A stretch of DNA of 64,000 nucleotides from Chromatiaceae bacterium (GTDB lineage: Bacteria; Pseudomonadota; Gammaproteobacteria; Chromatiales; Chromatiaceae), in the NCBI GenBank assembly GCA_019356535.1, contig CP037918.1, positions 2,311,001-2,375,000 of the forward strand, written 5' to 3'. Within the stretch, counting starts at the first letter, position 1; each line of letters begins with the position of its first letter. The notes beneath the pieces were generated by a model. The model did not search any database. It was not told where the DNA came from and saw only the letters and a program-made list of their open reading frames with translations. Position numbers and translations under genes: made by a program. Positions 35,495 to 44,976 of the stretch are shown in pieces.

Positions 35495-36506
35495 TGGTGC
35501 GCTGGAACTCGAACGCCAGGCGCTCGCCCTGGTAGAGGCGTTCCGGACGCGCCGCCGCACTCATCACCAGCTTGACCCGCCGGTCATAGAATTCGTCGAT
35601 CAGGAAGATGAAACGCCGTGTGCGATCATCCCGCGAAGCCCCCAGCAGCGGCACGCCGGACAGGAACACGGTGTGATGGGTACGCGCCAGCTCGATGTAG
35701 TCGTGCTGGCTGCGCGGTGGCCCGCACAGGGCCTCGAAGTCGAACCAGACCACCCCTTCGGCGCGACGTCGGCAAGGCATGGGGCGACCATTGATCTCCA
35801 GCGGCCCGTCGAGCGCCGCCTCTCCGACCATGCGCTCGAACTCGCTGGCCATCGCCGCATCAGCCGCGGCATCTGCAGGACAATGATAGACGGCTGCCCC
35901 GGCCAGGATCTCGCGCCGGAAGTCACGTTCGCCACCGAGCTCCACCACCTCGAGGTGCTGCTCCAGGAGATCGATCGCCGGCAGGAAGCTGGCACGCTGT
36001 ATACCATCGCGGTAGAGCTCGCGCGGCGGCACATTGGCGGTAGTGACCAGCACCACACCCTGCGCGAACAGGGCGCGCAACAGGCCGGCGAGGATCATGG
36101 CATCGCCGATGTCGCTTACGTGAAATTCATCCAGGCACAGCAGGCGTGCCTCGCGCGCCATCTCCCGGGCCACCCGTTGCAGGGGATCACGCTCGCGCAG
36201 CCCGGCCAGGCGCGCATGCACCTGCTGCATGAATCGGTGGAAATGCCAGCGCTGGCGGCGCGGCTCGGGAGCGAGCTCGAAGAACAGGTCCATCAGCCAG
36301 GTCTTGCCTCGCCCGACCCCGCCCCACAGATAGACGCCCTTTGGTGGTGCGGTGCGCTTTCCCATCCACCGACGCCATGCCGGCGGCTGCGCGACCGGCA
36401 GGCGCTCGCCCAGTGCCTGCAAGGCCTCGAGCGCGGCCAGCTGGTGGGCGTCGGGGGCATGCCCGGCGCGAGCCAGGCGTTGGCGATAGTGGTCCTCGAG
36501 CCGCAC
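35436..36506 (-). CDS. zapE: cell division ATPase ZapE (AFG1 family)
   Basis: A 356-residue AAA-type ATPase. Walker A is G-G-V-G-R-G-K-T-W-L-M near 62-72; Walker B is L-L-C-L-D-E-F-H-V-S-D-I. The later Y-F-D-F-E-like segment (V-W-F-D-F-E-A-L-C) and F-I-F-L-I-D-E-F-Y-D match ZapE/Afg1, which interacts with FtsZ at constriction. The start is GTG 36506, 12 bases after the ArsR gene stop, so the two are probably co-transcribed. Confidence 0.92.
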   Translation of the reverse strand: MRLEDHYRQRLARAGHAPDAHQLAALEALQALGERLPVAQPPAWRRWMGKRTAPPKGVYLWGGVGRGKTWLMDLFFELAPEPRRQRWHFHRFMQQVHARLAGLRERDPLQRVAREMAREARLLCLDEFHVSDIGDAMILAGLLRALFAQGVVLVTTANVPPRELYRDGIQRASFLPAIDLLEQHLEVVELGGERDFRREILAGAAVYHCPADAAADAAMASEFERMVGEAALDGPLEINGRPMPCRRRAEGVVWFDFEALCGPPRSQHDYIELARTHHTVFLSGVPLLGASRDDRTRRFIFLIDEFYDRRVKLVMSAAARPERLYQGERLAFEFQRTISRLYEMQRSDWLALPHRG

Positions 36507-36518
36507 GTGGTTTCGGGC

Positions 36519-36869
36519 TCAGTCCTGCTCTGGCCCCTGATAGCGGTCGTCGAGGTTGGCCGGGCAAAGCACGCTGCGCATGGTGCCAATCAGCTCCAGC
36601 AGCTTGCCGTTGCGTATCCGGTAGTAGATGCGGTTGGCTTCCTTGCGCGAGGTAAGGATGTTCTTGTTGCGCAACTGTTCGAGGTGCTGCGAGATGTTGC
36701 TCTGCGAGGTACCGGTATGCGCCACGATCTCACCCACCGACATCTCCTTGTCGCCCAGGGTGCAGACAATCTTCCAGCGCAGCGGGTGCGCCAGCGCCTT
36801 GAGGGCGTTGGCCGCCAGGGTCGGGTCTTCATCCACCGGCATGGGCTTGGCGGGTTCCTGCTCACTCAT
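36519..36869 (-). CDS. ArsR-family regulator of BigR/SqrR (persulfide-sensing) type
   Basis: A 116-residue winged-helix repressor. The recognition region reads V-G-E-I-V-A-H-T-G-T-S-Q-S-N-I-S-Q-H-L, and the wing I-Y-Y-R-I. It lacks the ArsR arsenic C-x-C. Instead it has two cysteines, Cys36 in helix 2 (K-I-V-C-T-L) and Cys102 near the C-terminus (S-V-L-C-P). The separation of 66 residues equals that of BigR (Cys42/Cys108) and SqrR (Cys41/Cys107), which form a tetrasulfide bridge with persulfides. GTG 36881 is an alternative start. It probably controls sulfur- or redox-stress genes; the RND operon nearby is a candidate target. Confidence 0.82.
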   Translation of the reverse strand: MSEQEPAKPMPVDEDPTLAANALKALAHPLRWKIVCTLGDKEMSVGEIVAHTGTSQSNISQHLEQLRNKNILTSRKEANRIYYRIRNGKLLELIGTMRSVLCPANLDDRYQGPEQD

Positions 36870-36930
36870 CTTGACCACCACTTCTTGAGAATATTCGCGA
36901 ATGCCAATCCACGAATAATAGCAGCCACGT

Positions 36931-37779
36931 TCAATCTTCGCAGTCCACCTTGCGGTAACCGCGCATGTTCTTGGCGATACACAGGATCCCCTCGATCGCG
37001 CCCACCTCGTTGGTGATCGCGGTGCGCGAGAACAGGATGGGCACCCGCTCGCCGTTGCGATCGATCAGCGCCGCCTCGATGTCCTTGAGCGCCCCACTGC
37101 GGATCAAGGCCTCCAGCCAGGTGCCCATGAAGGCGTTGGCCTGTTCCTCACCCTCCTCCTCGAACACATCGCCGATGGACATGCCCTGGAGCTCAGTCTC
37201 GGAATAGCCCAACAGGCGCTGCGCCGCCGGGTTGGCCTCCTTGATCCGACCATCGGGCGAGAGCACGAACAGCGCCTCGCCCATGTTTTCGACAATCTTG
37301 CGCAGGTGCTGGTTCGCCTTCTGCAGCTCGGCGGTACGCTCGGCCACCTTCTGCTCGAGGATCTGGTTGAGCTGTCGCTCCTTCTCGATCAGCCGGAAAT
37401 AGGTACTGACCTTGTTGATGAGCTGGTTGTCGTCGATCGGCTTGAGCAGATAGTCCACCGCGCCGATCTCGTAACCGCGCTGCTGGAATTCCTCGCTCTT
37501 GAAGGCAGCGGTGAGAAAAATGATGGGGATGTCGCGCGTCTTCTTGCGCGCCTTGAGCAGCTGCGCGGTCTCGAAGCCATCGACCTCGGGCATCTGTACA
37601 TCGAGGATGATCAGGTCGATGTCGGGATGGGCCTGGGCGATCTCCAGCGCCTCGGTCCCGCTCCGTGCTTCGAGGATCTCGACCCCCATGTGCCGCGACA
37701 ATAGGGTGCGCAGGGTGAACAGGTTGTCCGGGTTGTCGTCTACGGCGAGGAGCTTGAATCCCTCATAGGGCTTGTTCAT
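36931..37779 (-). CDS. response regulator with receiver and PAS domains
   Basis: A 282-residue protein: a receiver domain at 8-125 with the acidic pair Asp14/15, phospho-acceptor Asp60 (L-I-I-L-D-V-Q-M-P), Thr90 and Lys113 (L-L-K-P-I-D), then a coiled-coil linker (about 130-160) and a PAS domain (about 160-275). No DNA-binding or enzyme output domain is present, so it probably relays through protein contact. It is coupled to the kinase gene by an ATGA overlap, with GGAG before the ATG. Confidence 0.88.
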   Translation of the reverse strand: MNKPYEGFKLLAVDDNPDNLFTLRTLLSRHMGVEILEARSGTEALEIAQAHPDIDLIILDVQMPEVDGFETAQLLKARKKTRDIPIIFLTAAFKSEEFQQRGYEIGAVDYLLKPIDDNQLINKVSTYFRLIEKERQLNQILEQKVAERTAELQKANQHLRKIVENMGEALFVLSPDGRIKEANPAAQRLLGYSETELQGMSIGDVFEEEGEEQANAFMGTWLEALIRSGALKDIEAALIDRNGERVPILFSRTAITNEVGAIEGILCIAKNMRGYRKVDCED

Positions 37780-40091
37780 GGATTCTCCACGGGCTGATTC
37801 CATGCGAGCAGGAGCTGGCGCAGGGCATCCAGGTCCAGCGGTCGCGGCAACACCCGGCCATCCGCCAGGTCCGCCACGCAGCTATCCGGCGGGACCTCGC
37901 CCAGCACCACGAGCAGGGGCGCGGGGCCGTCCGCCCGTGTCACCCCGATCCTATCACACAGGCGTTCGTCCACCAGGTGGGGGTCGAGCACCACCAATTC
38001 CACTCCCCTGCTCTCCTCCAGGGTTTCGAGCGCCTCCTCGGCATCGCAGGCCAGCGACACCGCCGCCCCCCAGCCGTTGAGCGCCTGGCTCAGCCGCAAT
38101 TGGGTGCGCACATCGGCCTCGACCAGCAGGGCTCGCCGCCCGCGCAGGTCGGGAGCGGTTGCCGCCTCAAGCTGTTCCGGCGGCTCATTTCCGGCGAGGC
38201 TCCCTTCCGCCTCCGCCATCGACGTTTCGTCCTCCGCGACCCCACTTTCCGGGGCTTCCGCATCGCAACTCAGAGGCAGCAACAGCGAGAATTCCGAACC
38301 CTGGCCGGGCGCACTGCGCAGCCGCAAATCGCCGCCGAGCAGGCGCGCCAGCTGGCGGCTGATGGTCAACCCCAGGCCGGTGCCACCATAGCGCCGGCTG
38401 GTCGAGCCGTCGGCCTGCTGGAAGGCCTCGAAGATGTGTGCCTGCTTGTCCTGAGGGATGCCAATGCCGGTATCGCGCACCGCCAACTCGATGGCATGGG
38501 GCGCCTGCGCCGGGCGCGCGATCAGGCACACCTCACCGCTGTCGGTAAACTTCAGGGCATTGGAGATGAAATTCTTGAGGATCTGGCGAATCTTGTCGGC
38601 ATCGCTGCGTATCGACGGTGGAGTGCCTGGCCGCCGCTCGACCACCAGGCGCAGGCCCTTCTGGTCGAACTGCGGCTGCATCAGCTCGCGCACCTCTTCG
38701 AGCAGCAGCTCGGGCTCGACCTCCTCGCAATGCACCACCACCTTGCCGGCCTCGATGCGCGAGTGATCGAGGATGTTGTCGATCAGGTTCTTCAGGTCGC
38801 TGCCCGCCTTGTGGATCACCCACGCCTGCTCACGCTGTTCCTCGCACAGCCCGGAATCCTTGCCGGAGAGCATCTTCGACAGCAACAGGATGGAGTTGAG
38901 CGGGGTACGCAGCTCGTGGCTGACATTGGCCAGAAACTCCGACTTGTAGCGGTTGCTCTGCTCCAGTTCGCGCATCGAACGTTGCAGGCGCCGCGCCTGG
39001 ATGGCATGGCGTTGCGACAGGCGGGTCAGGTCGGCGGACAGTTGCTCCAGCTCGCGGGTACCTCTCCAGTCGAAGGTCACCGGGCTGGAACTTTCGAGAG
39101 TGGTGCGGATGCCCTGGATCAGCTCGCTGCCGATCTGCTCAACCCGGCGCGCGAGAATGCGTGCGGCGATCAGCAACAGCAGGATCAGCCCGAACACGAT
39201 CACCAGCACACGCTTGACCAGCTCGCTACGGAAAGCCTCCAGCGGGGCCAGATCCACCTCGCGGCCGACCCACAGTGGCCGCCCCGACTCGGTGACGAAC
39301 ATGGGCACCCAGATCATGCGCCGCCCCGCGCTCTCCCAGAGCACCGGCTTGCGCTGTGTGAACAAGGCCTCCAGCCCAGGATGGTCGGCAAAGGCATTGC
39401 CGGGCGGGAACACCATGCCGGGCAGGCGCAGGTAGCTGCCGTCATCAAGCACCCAGAGAGTGCGGCGATCACGGCGCACCAGATCACTGATGTCGATGGT
39501 GATGACCACTGCGCCCCGGTACTCGCCCTTGGCGCGCACCGGCCCCATCATCTGCAGGTTGACGATGCGGCGCGGATCGGCGGCATCCAGGTGTACGCGC
39601 ACCGGGCTGTAGGCCACGTCCTGCACGATGCCGGAACGAATGGCCTGCAACTGCTCTTCGGGCAAGGGCGGCAAGGGGTCCGGCGGGACCTGCCACAGGC
39701 TGCTGGCCGGGTCGCGCGCCAGCCAGAAGCGCTCGCGCGCGTCGGCATCGAGGAAACGGATCTCGATGATGTCGCGTTCCTGGTCGAGGATACGGTTGAT
39801 CCAGGCCGTGTAGCGCGCGCGGTCGAAATCCACCCGTACCGAGGCAGCCGCCCCCTCGTCTCCCAGCAAGGACGGCTCGGGCAGGCGCGCGAGCAGGCGC
39901 ACGTTGGCATCGCGACTGGCCAGGTGCTGATCAAGGTCGCGGAAGTCCTGGCGCAGGTTCTGCAGGAAGGACTGGCGATAGAAACTGTCCACCCGCTCGA
40001 GCACCAGCGGCAGGTTGATGACCACCGCCATGAGCAGGGGCACCAGGGCAAAGATGAACAGAAACAGCAGGATGCGGGTACGCAGCGACAT
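37776..40091 (-). CDS. hybrid sensor histidine kinase with degenerate C-terminal receiver
   Basis: A 771-residue membrane kinase: TM1 (IAL-like LLFLFIFALVPLLMAVVI), a periplasmic sensor of about 260 residues (dCache-like), TM2 (VLVIVFGLILLLLIAARIL), a HAMP-like linker, then HisKA with His392 (A-N-V-S-H-E-L-R-T-P) and a full HATPase domain (N-box N-F-I-S-N-A-L-K-F, G1 D-T-G-I-G-I, G2 G-T-G-L-G-L). The C-terminal receiver is eroded: an Asp remains in V-L-D-P-H, but the acidic pocket is E-A-D and the switch Lys is replaced (L-P-R-P-L-D). It signals to the downstream receiver-PAS protein. Confidence 0.9.
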   Translation of the reverse strand: MSLRTRILLFLFIFALVPLLMAVVINLPLVLERVDSFYRQSFLQNLRQDFRDLDQHLASRDANVRLLARLPEPSLLGDEGAAASVRVDFDRARYTAWINRILDQERDIIEIRFLDADARERFWLARDPASSLWQVPPDPLPPLPEEQLQAIRSGIVQDVAYSPVRVHLDAADPRRIVNLQMMGPVRAKGEYRGAVVITIDISDLVRRDRRTLWVLDDGSYLRLPGMVFPPGNAFADHPGLEALFTQRKPVLWESAGRRMIWVPMFVTESGRPLWVGREVDLAPLEAFRSELVKRVLVIVFGLILLLLIAARILARRVEQIGSELIQGIRTTLESSSPVTFDWRGTRELEQLSADLTRLSQRHAIQARRLQRSMRELEQSNRYKSEFLANVSHELRTPLNSILLLSKMLSGKDSGLCEEQREQAWVIHKAGSDLKNLIDNILDHSRIEAGKVVVHCEEVEPELLLEEVRELMQPQFDQKGLRLVVERRPGTPPSIRSDADKIRQILKNFISNALKFTDSGEVCLIARPAQAPHAIELAVRDTGIGIPQDKQAHIFEAFQQADGSTSRRYGGTGLGLTISRQLARLLGGDLRLRSAPGQGSEFSLLLPLSCDAEAPESGVAEDETSMAEAEGSLAGNEPPEQLEAATAPDLRGRRALLVEADVRTQLRLSQALNGWGAAVSLACDAEEALETLEESRGVELVVLDPHLVDERLCDRIGVTRADGPAPLLVVLGEVPPDSCVADLADGRVLPRPLDLDALRQLLLAWNQPVENP

Positions 40092-40158
40092 GACCGAACC
40101 ATAGCGCGAATACCCGGCATCCTCCAGCCGGCGGCCAACGTGTCACAATGGGCACACC

Positions 40159-40869
40159 ATGTCGCTGCCCATCCTCTACCTCGACGATTACCTGGTCGCC
40201 ATCCACAAGCCCAGTGGGCTGCTGGTGCACCGCAGCCCGCTCTCACGCGACCGGGTGTTCGCCCTGCAACAGCTACGCGACCAGCTTGGCCGCCGGGTGT
40301 GGCCGGTGCACCGTATCGACCGTGCCACCTCGGGGGTGCTGCTGTTCGCGCTCGACCCGGCGACCGCACAGGCACTGGCCGGGCAATTCGAACGCCACGA
40401 GGTCGAGAAGGAGTACCGCGCCCTGGTACGCGGCTGGACCGATCCAGAGGGAGTGATCGACCACCCGATACGCGACGAGGAGGGGCATGGCCGCCCGCAA
40501 CCAGCGATCACCCATTATCGTCGCCTGCACCAAGTGGAGCTGCCGGAACCGGTCGATCGTTACCCGACCTCACGCTACTCCCTGGTCGCGGTTGCCCCCC
40601 TGACCGGACGGCGGCACCAGATCCGCCGGCACTTCAAGCACATCTCGCATCACCTGATCGGCGACACCACGCACGGCAACGGCCGCCACAACCGCTTCTT
40701 CCGCGAGCGCTTCGGCATCCACCGCCTGATGCTCACCGCGCAGCGGCTGTGCCTGACCCACCCGGCCAGCGGCGAACGCCTGTGCCTGCACGCCCGCCCC
40801 GAGCCCGACTGGCAACGCCTGTGCAACGCCTTCGGCTGGGAGCAGCCGAACATGTGCGCGGAGGGATGA
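40159..40869 (+). CDS. truC: tRNA pseudouridine synthase C
   Basis: A 236-residue RluA-family pseudouridine synthase. The catalytic Asp is in H-R-I-D-R-A-T-S-G and the later R-R-H-Q-I-R-R-H-F-K-H-I-S-H motif with G-D-T-T-H-G is typical of TruC, which modifies U65 of tRNA. It lies close to tRNA-Met in convergent orientation. Confidence 0.93.
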   Translation: MSLPILYLDDYLVAIHKPSGLLVHRSPLSRDRVFALQQLRDQLGRRVWPVHRIDRATSGVLLFALDPATAQALAGQFERHEVEKEYRALVRGWTDPEGVIDHPIRDEEGHGRPQPAITHYRRLHQVELPEPVDRYPTSRYSLVAVAPLTGRRHQIRRHFKHISHHLIGDTTHGNGRHNRFFRERFGIHRLMLTAQRLCLTHPASGERLCLHARPEPDWQRLCNAFGWEQPNMCAEG

Positions 40870-40876
40870 CACGACA

Positions 40877-40897
40877 AGGCCCGCACGAAGCGGGCCT
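40877..40897. terminator. hairpin between truC and tRNA-Met
   Basis: A perfect 8-bp stem AGGCCCGC/GCGGGCCT with a five-base loop, seven bases after the truC stop. A second GGCGCC/GGCGCC hairpin follows at about 40903-40917. No T-run on either strand. Confidence 0.4.
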
Positions 40898-40925
40898 GTC
40901 GCGGCGCCAGGGGCGCCGGGGAAGA

Positions 40926-41002
40926 TGGTAGCAAGGGGCGGACTCGAACCGCCGACCCCCGCATTATGAGTGCGGTGCTCTAACCAGCTGAGCTACCTTG
41001 CC
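40926..41002 (-). tRNA. tRNA-Met (anticodon CAT)
   Basis: A 77-base cloverleaf with encoded CCA. The anticodon stem-loop is CCGCA-CTCATAA-TGCGG, giving CAU. The T arm is GGCGG-TTCGAGT-CCGCC, and the D arm has GCTC...GAGC. The acceptor begins GGCAAGG and ends CCTTGCT, so the first pair is G-U. It resembles elongator tRNA-Met; the Ile (lysidine) CAU isoacceptor cannot be fully excluded by eye. Confidence 0.93.
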
Positions 41003-41052
41003 ATAGAAGGCGGCAGATTCTCCACCAGGACCCGGCGATTGTCAATCCGACC

Positions 41053-42144
41053 TCAGACGTTGAAGCGGAAGTGCATGACATCCCCGTCCTGCACGATGTA
41101 GTCCTTGCCCTCGAGCCGCAGCTTGCCGGCCTCTCTCGCGCCCTGCTCGCCACCGCAGGCCACGAAGTCTTCGTAGGAAACCACCTCGGCGCGGATGAAG
41201 CCGCGCTCGAAGTCGGTATGGATGACACCGGCGGCCTGCGGCGCAGTGGCACCGATGGGCACCGTCCAGGCACGTACCTCCTTGACCCCGGCGGTGAAAT
41301 AGGTCTGCAATCCCAGCAGGCGGTAGCCTGCACGCACCACCCGGTCCAGCCCCGGCTCGTCCAGCCCCATCTCGGCCAGGAACTCCTGCTTCTCCTCGTC
41401 GTCCAGCTCGGCGAGCTCCGCCTCGATGGCGGCACACACCGGCACCACCTCGGCACCCTCGGCCGCCGCCATCTCGCGCAATGCATCCAGGTGCGGGTTA
41501 TTCTCGAAGCCGTCGTCGTTCACGTTGGCGATGTAGAGCGTGCGCTTGGCGGTGAGCAGGTGCAGCTCGCGCAACCCCGCCTGCTCCTCGTCGGTCAGCT
41601 CCAGGGTGCGCACCGGGAGTCCCTGGTCGAGATGCGCATGGACGCGCTCGAGCAGCTCCTTCCAGGCAATGGCCTTCTTGTCGTTGGTCTTGGCCTGCTT
41701 GACCGCCTTCGTCAGCGCCTTGTCCACCGTCTCCATGTCGGCCAGCGCCAGCTCGGTGTTGATGACCTCGACATCGGCCAGCGGATCGACCCGCCCGGCA
41801 ACATGCACGATGTCGTCGTTCTCGAAACAACGCACCACCTGGGCGATGGCATCGGTTTCGCGGATGTTGGCCAGGAACTTGTTGCCCAGCCCCTCGCCCT
41901 TGGAGGCGCCCGCCACCAGGCCGGCGATGTCCACGAACTGCATGGTGGTCGGCAACACCTGCTGCGGCTGGACGATCTCGGCCAGGCGGTCGAGCCGCGG
42001 GTCGGGCAGGGGCACCACGCCGACATTGGGGTCGATGGTGCAGAAGGGATAGTTTTCGGCCGCGATGGTGGCCTTGGTCAAGGCATTGAAGAGGGTGGAC
42101 TTGCCGACGTTGGGCAGGCCCACGATACCGCATTTGAAACCCAT
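41053..42144 (-). CDS. ychF: redox-regulated ATPase YchF (Obg family)
   Basis: A 363-residue Obg-like P-loop ATPase. It starts [23 protein letters not shown] (G1 loop), has [21 protein letters not shown] and N-x-x-D, and ends in a TGS domain with [13 protein letters not shown] as in all YchF. It lies upstream of tRNA-Met on the same strand. Confidence 0.96.
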   Translation of the reverse strand: MGFKCGIVGLPNVGKSTLFNALTKATIAAENYPFCTIDPNVGVVPLPDPRLDRLAEIVQPQQVLPTTMQFVDIAGLVAGASKGEGLGNKFLANIRETDAIAQVVRCFENDDIVHVAGRVDPLADVEVINTELALADMETVDKALTKAVKQAKTNDKKAIAWKELLERVHAHLDQGLPVRTLELTDEEQAGLRELHLLTAKRTLYIANVNDDGFENNPHLDALREMAAAEGAEVVPVCAAIEAELAELDDEEKQEFLAEMGLDEPGLDRVVRAGYRLLGLQTYFTAGVKEVRAWTVPIGATAPQAAGVIHTDFERGFIRAEVVSYEDFVACGGEQGAREAGKLRLEGKDYIVQDGDVMHFRFNV

Positions 42145-42231
42145 GGGCGGACTCCGCTGACAGGACGATGCCGGCTGGGCGCTACCCGGCCGGCGTAAAG
42201 ATGCGAAGGATAGCGGAAACCCGCGTCGCCG

Positions 42232-42528
42232 TCAGGCGACCTTGAACAGCTTGTCGAAATTGGCGATGCGGAGGATTTCGCGGATGCCCTCGTTGCCATT
42301 GATCAGCTCCACGGGCTGGCTCTTGTCGCCATGCTCGCGCAACTGCAACAGCATGCCCATCGCCGAGCTGTCCATGTACTCGGTGCCCGAGAGATCGACC
42401 ACGAACTTCTTCTGCCCCCTGGGCAGGTCCTTGTAGGCGTTGAGAAAGTCCCGGTGGGTTGCGAAATCGAAACGCCCGATCACCTGGATGGTCACGGTAT
42501 CCCCGGTTTGGGTACTGGTTACCGCCAT
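42232..42528 (-). CDS. STAS-domain anti-sigma-factor-antagonist-like protein
   Basis: A 98-residue single STAS domain with the conserved Ser region L-S-G-T-E-Y-M-D-S-S-A-M-G-M-L, so it keeps the serine that related proteins phosphorylate. It is the last gene of the second chemotaxis transcript, 35 bases after the small receptor. Its partner is unknown; no RsbW-like kinase is in the window. Confidence 0.9.
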   Translation of the reverse strand: MAVTSTQTGDTVTIQVIGRFDFATHRDFLNAYKDLPRGQKKFVVDLSGTEYMDSSAMGMLLQLREHGDKSQPVELINGNEGIREILRIANFDKLFKVA

Positions 42529-42563
42529 TGTGTCTTCCCTCCTGTCATCCGAAAACCGTTGCC

Positions 42564-43787
42564 TCAGAAGAGCTCCACATCACCCGCATCCATGTTCCGC
42601 TGGACCACGGGGCCGGCCGCGCGGGCCTGCCATCGTTGCCCAGCCGCCTCGACACGGCGGCTCAGATCCGCGAGCCGGGCCGCCATCTCTTCCTCCGCTT
42701 CACCTTCGGCAAGGCGGCGAAGATCGACTACCCCCTCGCAAAAATCATTCATCAGCTCCTGCAGCTGCTGCAGGTTGCCGGTCGAGTGTTCAGCCAACTG
42801 ACGCACGATGTCCTCGAATTGCAGGGAACGTACCGCGTCCCCCACCAGGCGATTGATGTCCGCACCAATGCGGTTGAGTTCGTCGAGTGCCGTCTCGATC
42901 TCACCGTTCAGCCCCTCGATGTGACCCAACATTTGCTGCACCTGCTGCTTGGACTGAATGGCGAAGTTCATGTCCTGGGAGGCCAGATCAGAGATGATCT
43001 CCCGCGCCTTGTTGATGTCGGCGATGGAGCACCCAATGACCTCGCGGATCTCATCGTTGAAGCGATCAGAGCGCAGCGAGAGCTTGCGCACCTCGTCGGC
43101 GACTACTGCGAAACCGCGACCCGCCTCGCCGGCACGCGCCGCCTCGATGGCGGCATTGAGCGCCAGCAGATTGGTCTGATCCGCGATCACCTTCACATCA
43201 TTGAGCAGGTTGTTGGCGCGCGTCATGTGGCTGACCATGTCGTCGATGCGCTCGACCATGGCCATGCTGTTTGCACTGGTGTTGACTACATACTCGACAA
43301 AATAGCTGAGAACCCTGTCGGTCTGCTCGACAAAGCCGAGAGTGCCACCATCCGACCCTTCTTCGTTCTGGTGGTGCAGTCGCTCGATCAAGGCAGACAC
43401 GCGCTCATGCTGTGCCTGTACCCGCTGATGCAACCCCTGGAAAGAGGTCTGCAAGGTCGTAACCGCCTCGCTCACCAGTTGCTGTATGCGTGCCAACTCA
43501 TCACGCATGGCTTCCCCTGTCTCCCCGATGGCCTGTTGCACCTGCTCGGTGAGTGTATCGAGCGCCTCCTGTACCGAATCGGAAGAAGCGGACGGTGTCT
43601 CGCCTTCATCCGTGACAGACGAGCGCCTGGCGTCTGCCATCGCACCCGCGATGATAAGTATCGGGAACATCACCGCCCACACCCAGTAAGGCAGCAAGGG
43701 ACCTGCCAGTGCCATCCCCAAGGCCAACAGCAGGGACGCGAGCAAGGTAATCCGATGTGACTGAAAATGAGTGAGCAATGGCTTCAT
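42564..43787 (-). CDS. membrane chemoreceptor with CheZ-like DxxxQ tail and DVELF C-terminus
   Basis: A 407-residue receptor. Two N-terminal membrane segments form a hairpin with almost no periplasmic loop (residues about 12-50). A coiled coil and the signalling tip ([20 protein letters not shown]) follow. The C-terminal 90 residues contain [10 protein letters not shown], a D-x-x-x-Q pair (Asp326, Gln330) like the CheZ phosphatase active site, and the chain ends GDVELF. It lacks a PAS or HAMP domain. The gene follows cheB. A role in CheY dephosphorylation as well as signalling is possible (inference). Confidence 0.88.
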   Translation of the reverse strand: MKPLLTHFQSHRITLLASLLLALGMALAGPLLPYWVWAVMFPILIIAGAMADARRSSVTDEGETPSASSDSVQEALDTLTEQVQQAIGETGEAMRDELARIQQLVSEAVTTLQTSFQGLHQRVQAQHERVSALIERLHHQNEEGSDGGTLGFVEQTDRVLSYFVEYVVNTSANSMAMVERIDDMVSHMTRANNLLNDVKVIADQTNLLALNAAIEAARAGEAGRGFAVVADEVRKLSLRSDRFNDEIREVIGCSIADINKAREIISDLASQDMNFAIQSKQQVQQMLGHIEGLNGEIETALDELNRIGADINRLVGDAVRSLQFEDIVRQLAEHSTGNLQQLQELMNDFCEGVVDLRRLAEGEAEEEMAARLADLSRRVEAAGQRWQARAAGPVVQRNMDAGDVELF

Positions 43788-43857
43788 GACCGACCTCGCA
43801 TCGGATCGCCTTCCCGAACATCCTGTTTAACGGCGCAACGTCCTGATTCTTGAACAC

Positions 43858-44949
43858 TCATCCGCGTACCAGCTCCATGAGGCGCGCCGCTATCCGCCCC
43901 AAGGGCAATACCTCGTCGGCATAGCCTCGCTTGACCACTTCGCCCGGCATGCCCCAGACCACACTGGTCTTCTCGTCCTGGGCGATGATGGGCGCACCCG
44001 CCGCCTTCAACTCACCCATGCCCTCGGCACCGTCATCCCCCATGCCAGTGAGCATCACGCCGATGGCATTGGGCCCCACGTTCTGCACCAGGGAGCGCAG
44101 CATGACGTCCACCGAGGGCTTGTGGCGGTTGACCGGGGGGCCGTCATTGAGCCGACAGACATAGCGCGCGCCGTCCCGCTCGACGATCAGGTGGCGATCG
44201 CCCGGTGCAATGTACGCATGTCCTGGGCGAATCTGCTGGCCGTCCTCAGCCTGGCAGACCGACAAGGCCGTGAGACCATCCACCCGCCTGGCAAAGGGTG
44301 CGGAGAAGGCCGCCGGGATATGCTGGGTGATGACAATGCCGGCCTGGATGTCCGCTGGCAGCTGCATCAGCACTTCCTTGATCGCCTCGGTGCCGCCGGT
44401 GGACGATCCGATACCGATGATGCGGTCGGTGGTCCGGAATAGTCGGGCCGGAGGGCGCGCCTCAAGCTCAGCACCCACTGACTGACGCGACGCCACGTCG
44501 TCACCCGAGACCTTGTCCAGCACAGAGCGCCTCTCCAGTGGACGCACCCGCGCCCTGGCGGCCATGCGTACCTTCTGGACAATCTCCTCGGCATAGGAGA
44601 CCAGCCCCTCGGCCACATCCAGCTTCGGCTTGGCCACGAAGTCCACCGCACCGTATTCCAGGGCACGCAGGGTCACGTCCGCCCCCTGTTCTGTAAGGCT
44701 GGAGACCATCACCACCGGCATGGGACGCAGGCGCATCAGGTTGCCGAGGAAGGTCACCCCATCCATGCGCGGCATCTCGACGTCAAGCGTCAACACGTCC
44801 GGGTTGAGCTTCTTGATCTTCTCGCGTGCGATATAAGGATCCGGCGCAGTGCCAATCACCTCGATATCAGGCGTCTCTTCGAAGATGCTGGTCAGCACCT
44901 GCCGCACCAACGCTGAATCGTCCACGATCAGCAACTTGATCTTTTTCAT
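43858..44949 (-). CDS. cheB: chemotaxis protein-glutamate methylesterase/deamidase CheB
   Basis: A 363-residue CheB. The receiver has L-I-V-D-D-S and phospho-acceptor [12 protein letters not shown]. The methylesterase domain has Ser in [11 protein letters not shown], His in V-I-T-Q-H-I-P and Asp in M-T-G-M-G-D-D-G-A. It removes methyl groups from receptors. ATG 44949 is chosen; GTG 44961 with GGAG upstream is an alternative. It lies between cheD and the small receptor. Confidence 0.96.
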   Translation of the reverse strand: MKKIKLLIVDDSALVRQVLTSIFEETPDIEVIGTAPDPYIAREKIKKLNPDVLTLDVEMPRMDGVTFLGNLMRLRPMPVVMVSSLTEQGADVTLRALEYGAVDFVAKPKLDVAEGLVSYAEEIVQKVRMAARARVRPLERRSVLDKVSGDDVASRQSVGAELEARPPARLFRTTDRIIGIGSSTGGTEAIKEVLMQLPADIQAGIVITQHIPAAFSAPFARRVDGLTALSVCQAEDGQQIRPGHAYIAPGDRHLIVERDGARYVCRLNDGPPVNRHKPSVDVMLRSLVQNVGPNAIGVMLTGMGDDGAEGMGELKAAGAPIIAQDEKTSVVWGMPGEVVKRGYADEVLPLGRIAARLMELVRG

Positions 44950-44976
44950 GTCCCTGTTCACCTGCTCCCCGTCAGC

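Noticed and set aside
42225..42240. Hairpin GTCGCC/GGCGAC over the stop codon of the last STAS gene
   Set aside because: Only six pairs and no T-tract; not enough to call a terminator.
43803..43829. A sigma-28-like TAAA-N15-GGCGATCC before the small receptor
   Set aside because: The expected transcript start would fall about nine bases before the ATG, inside or past the ribosome site, and the -10 matches only 5 of 8. The gene is more simply read from the upstream operon.
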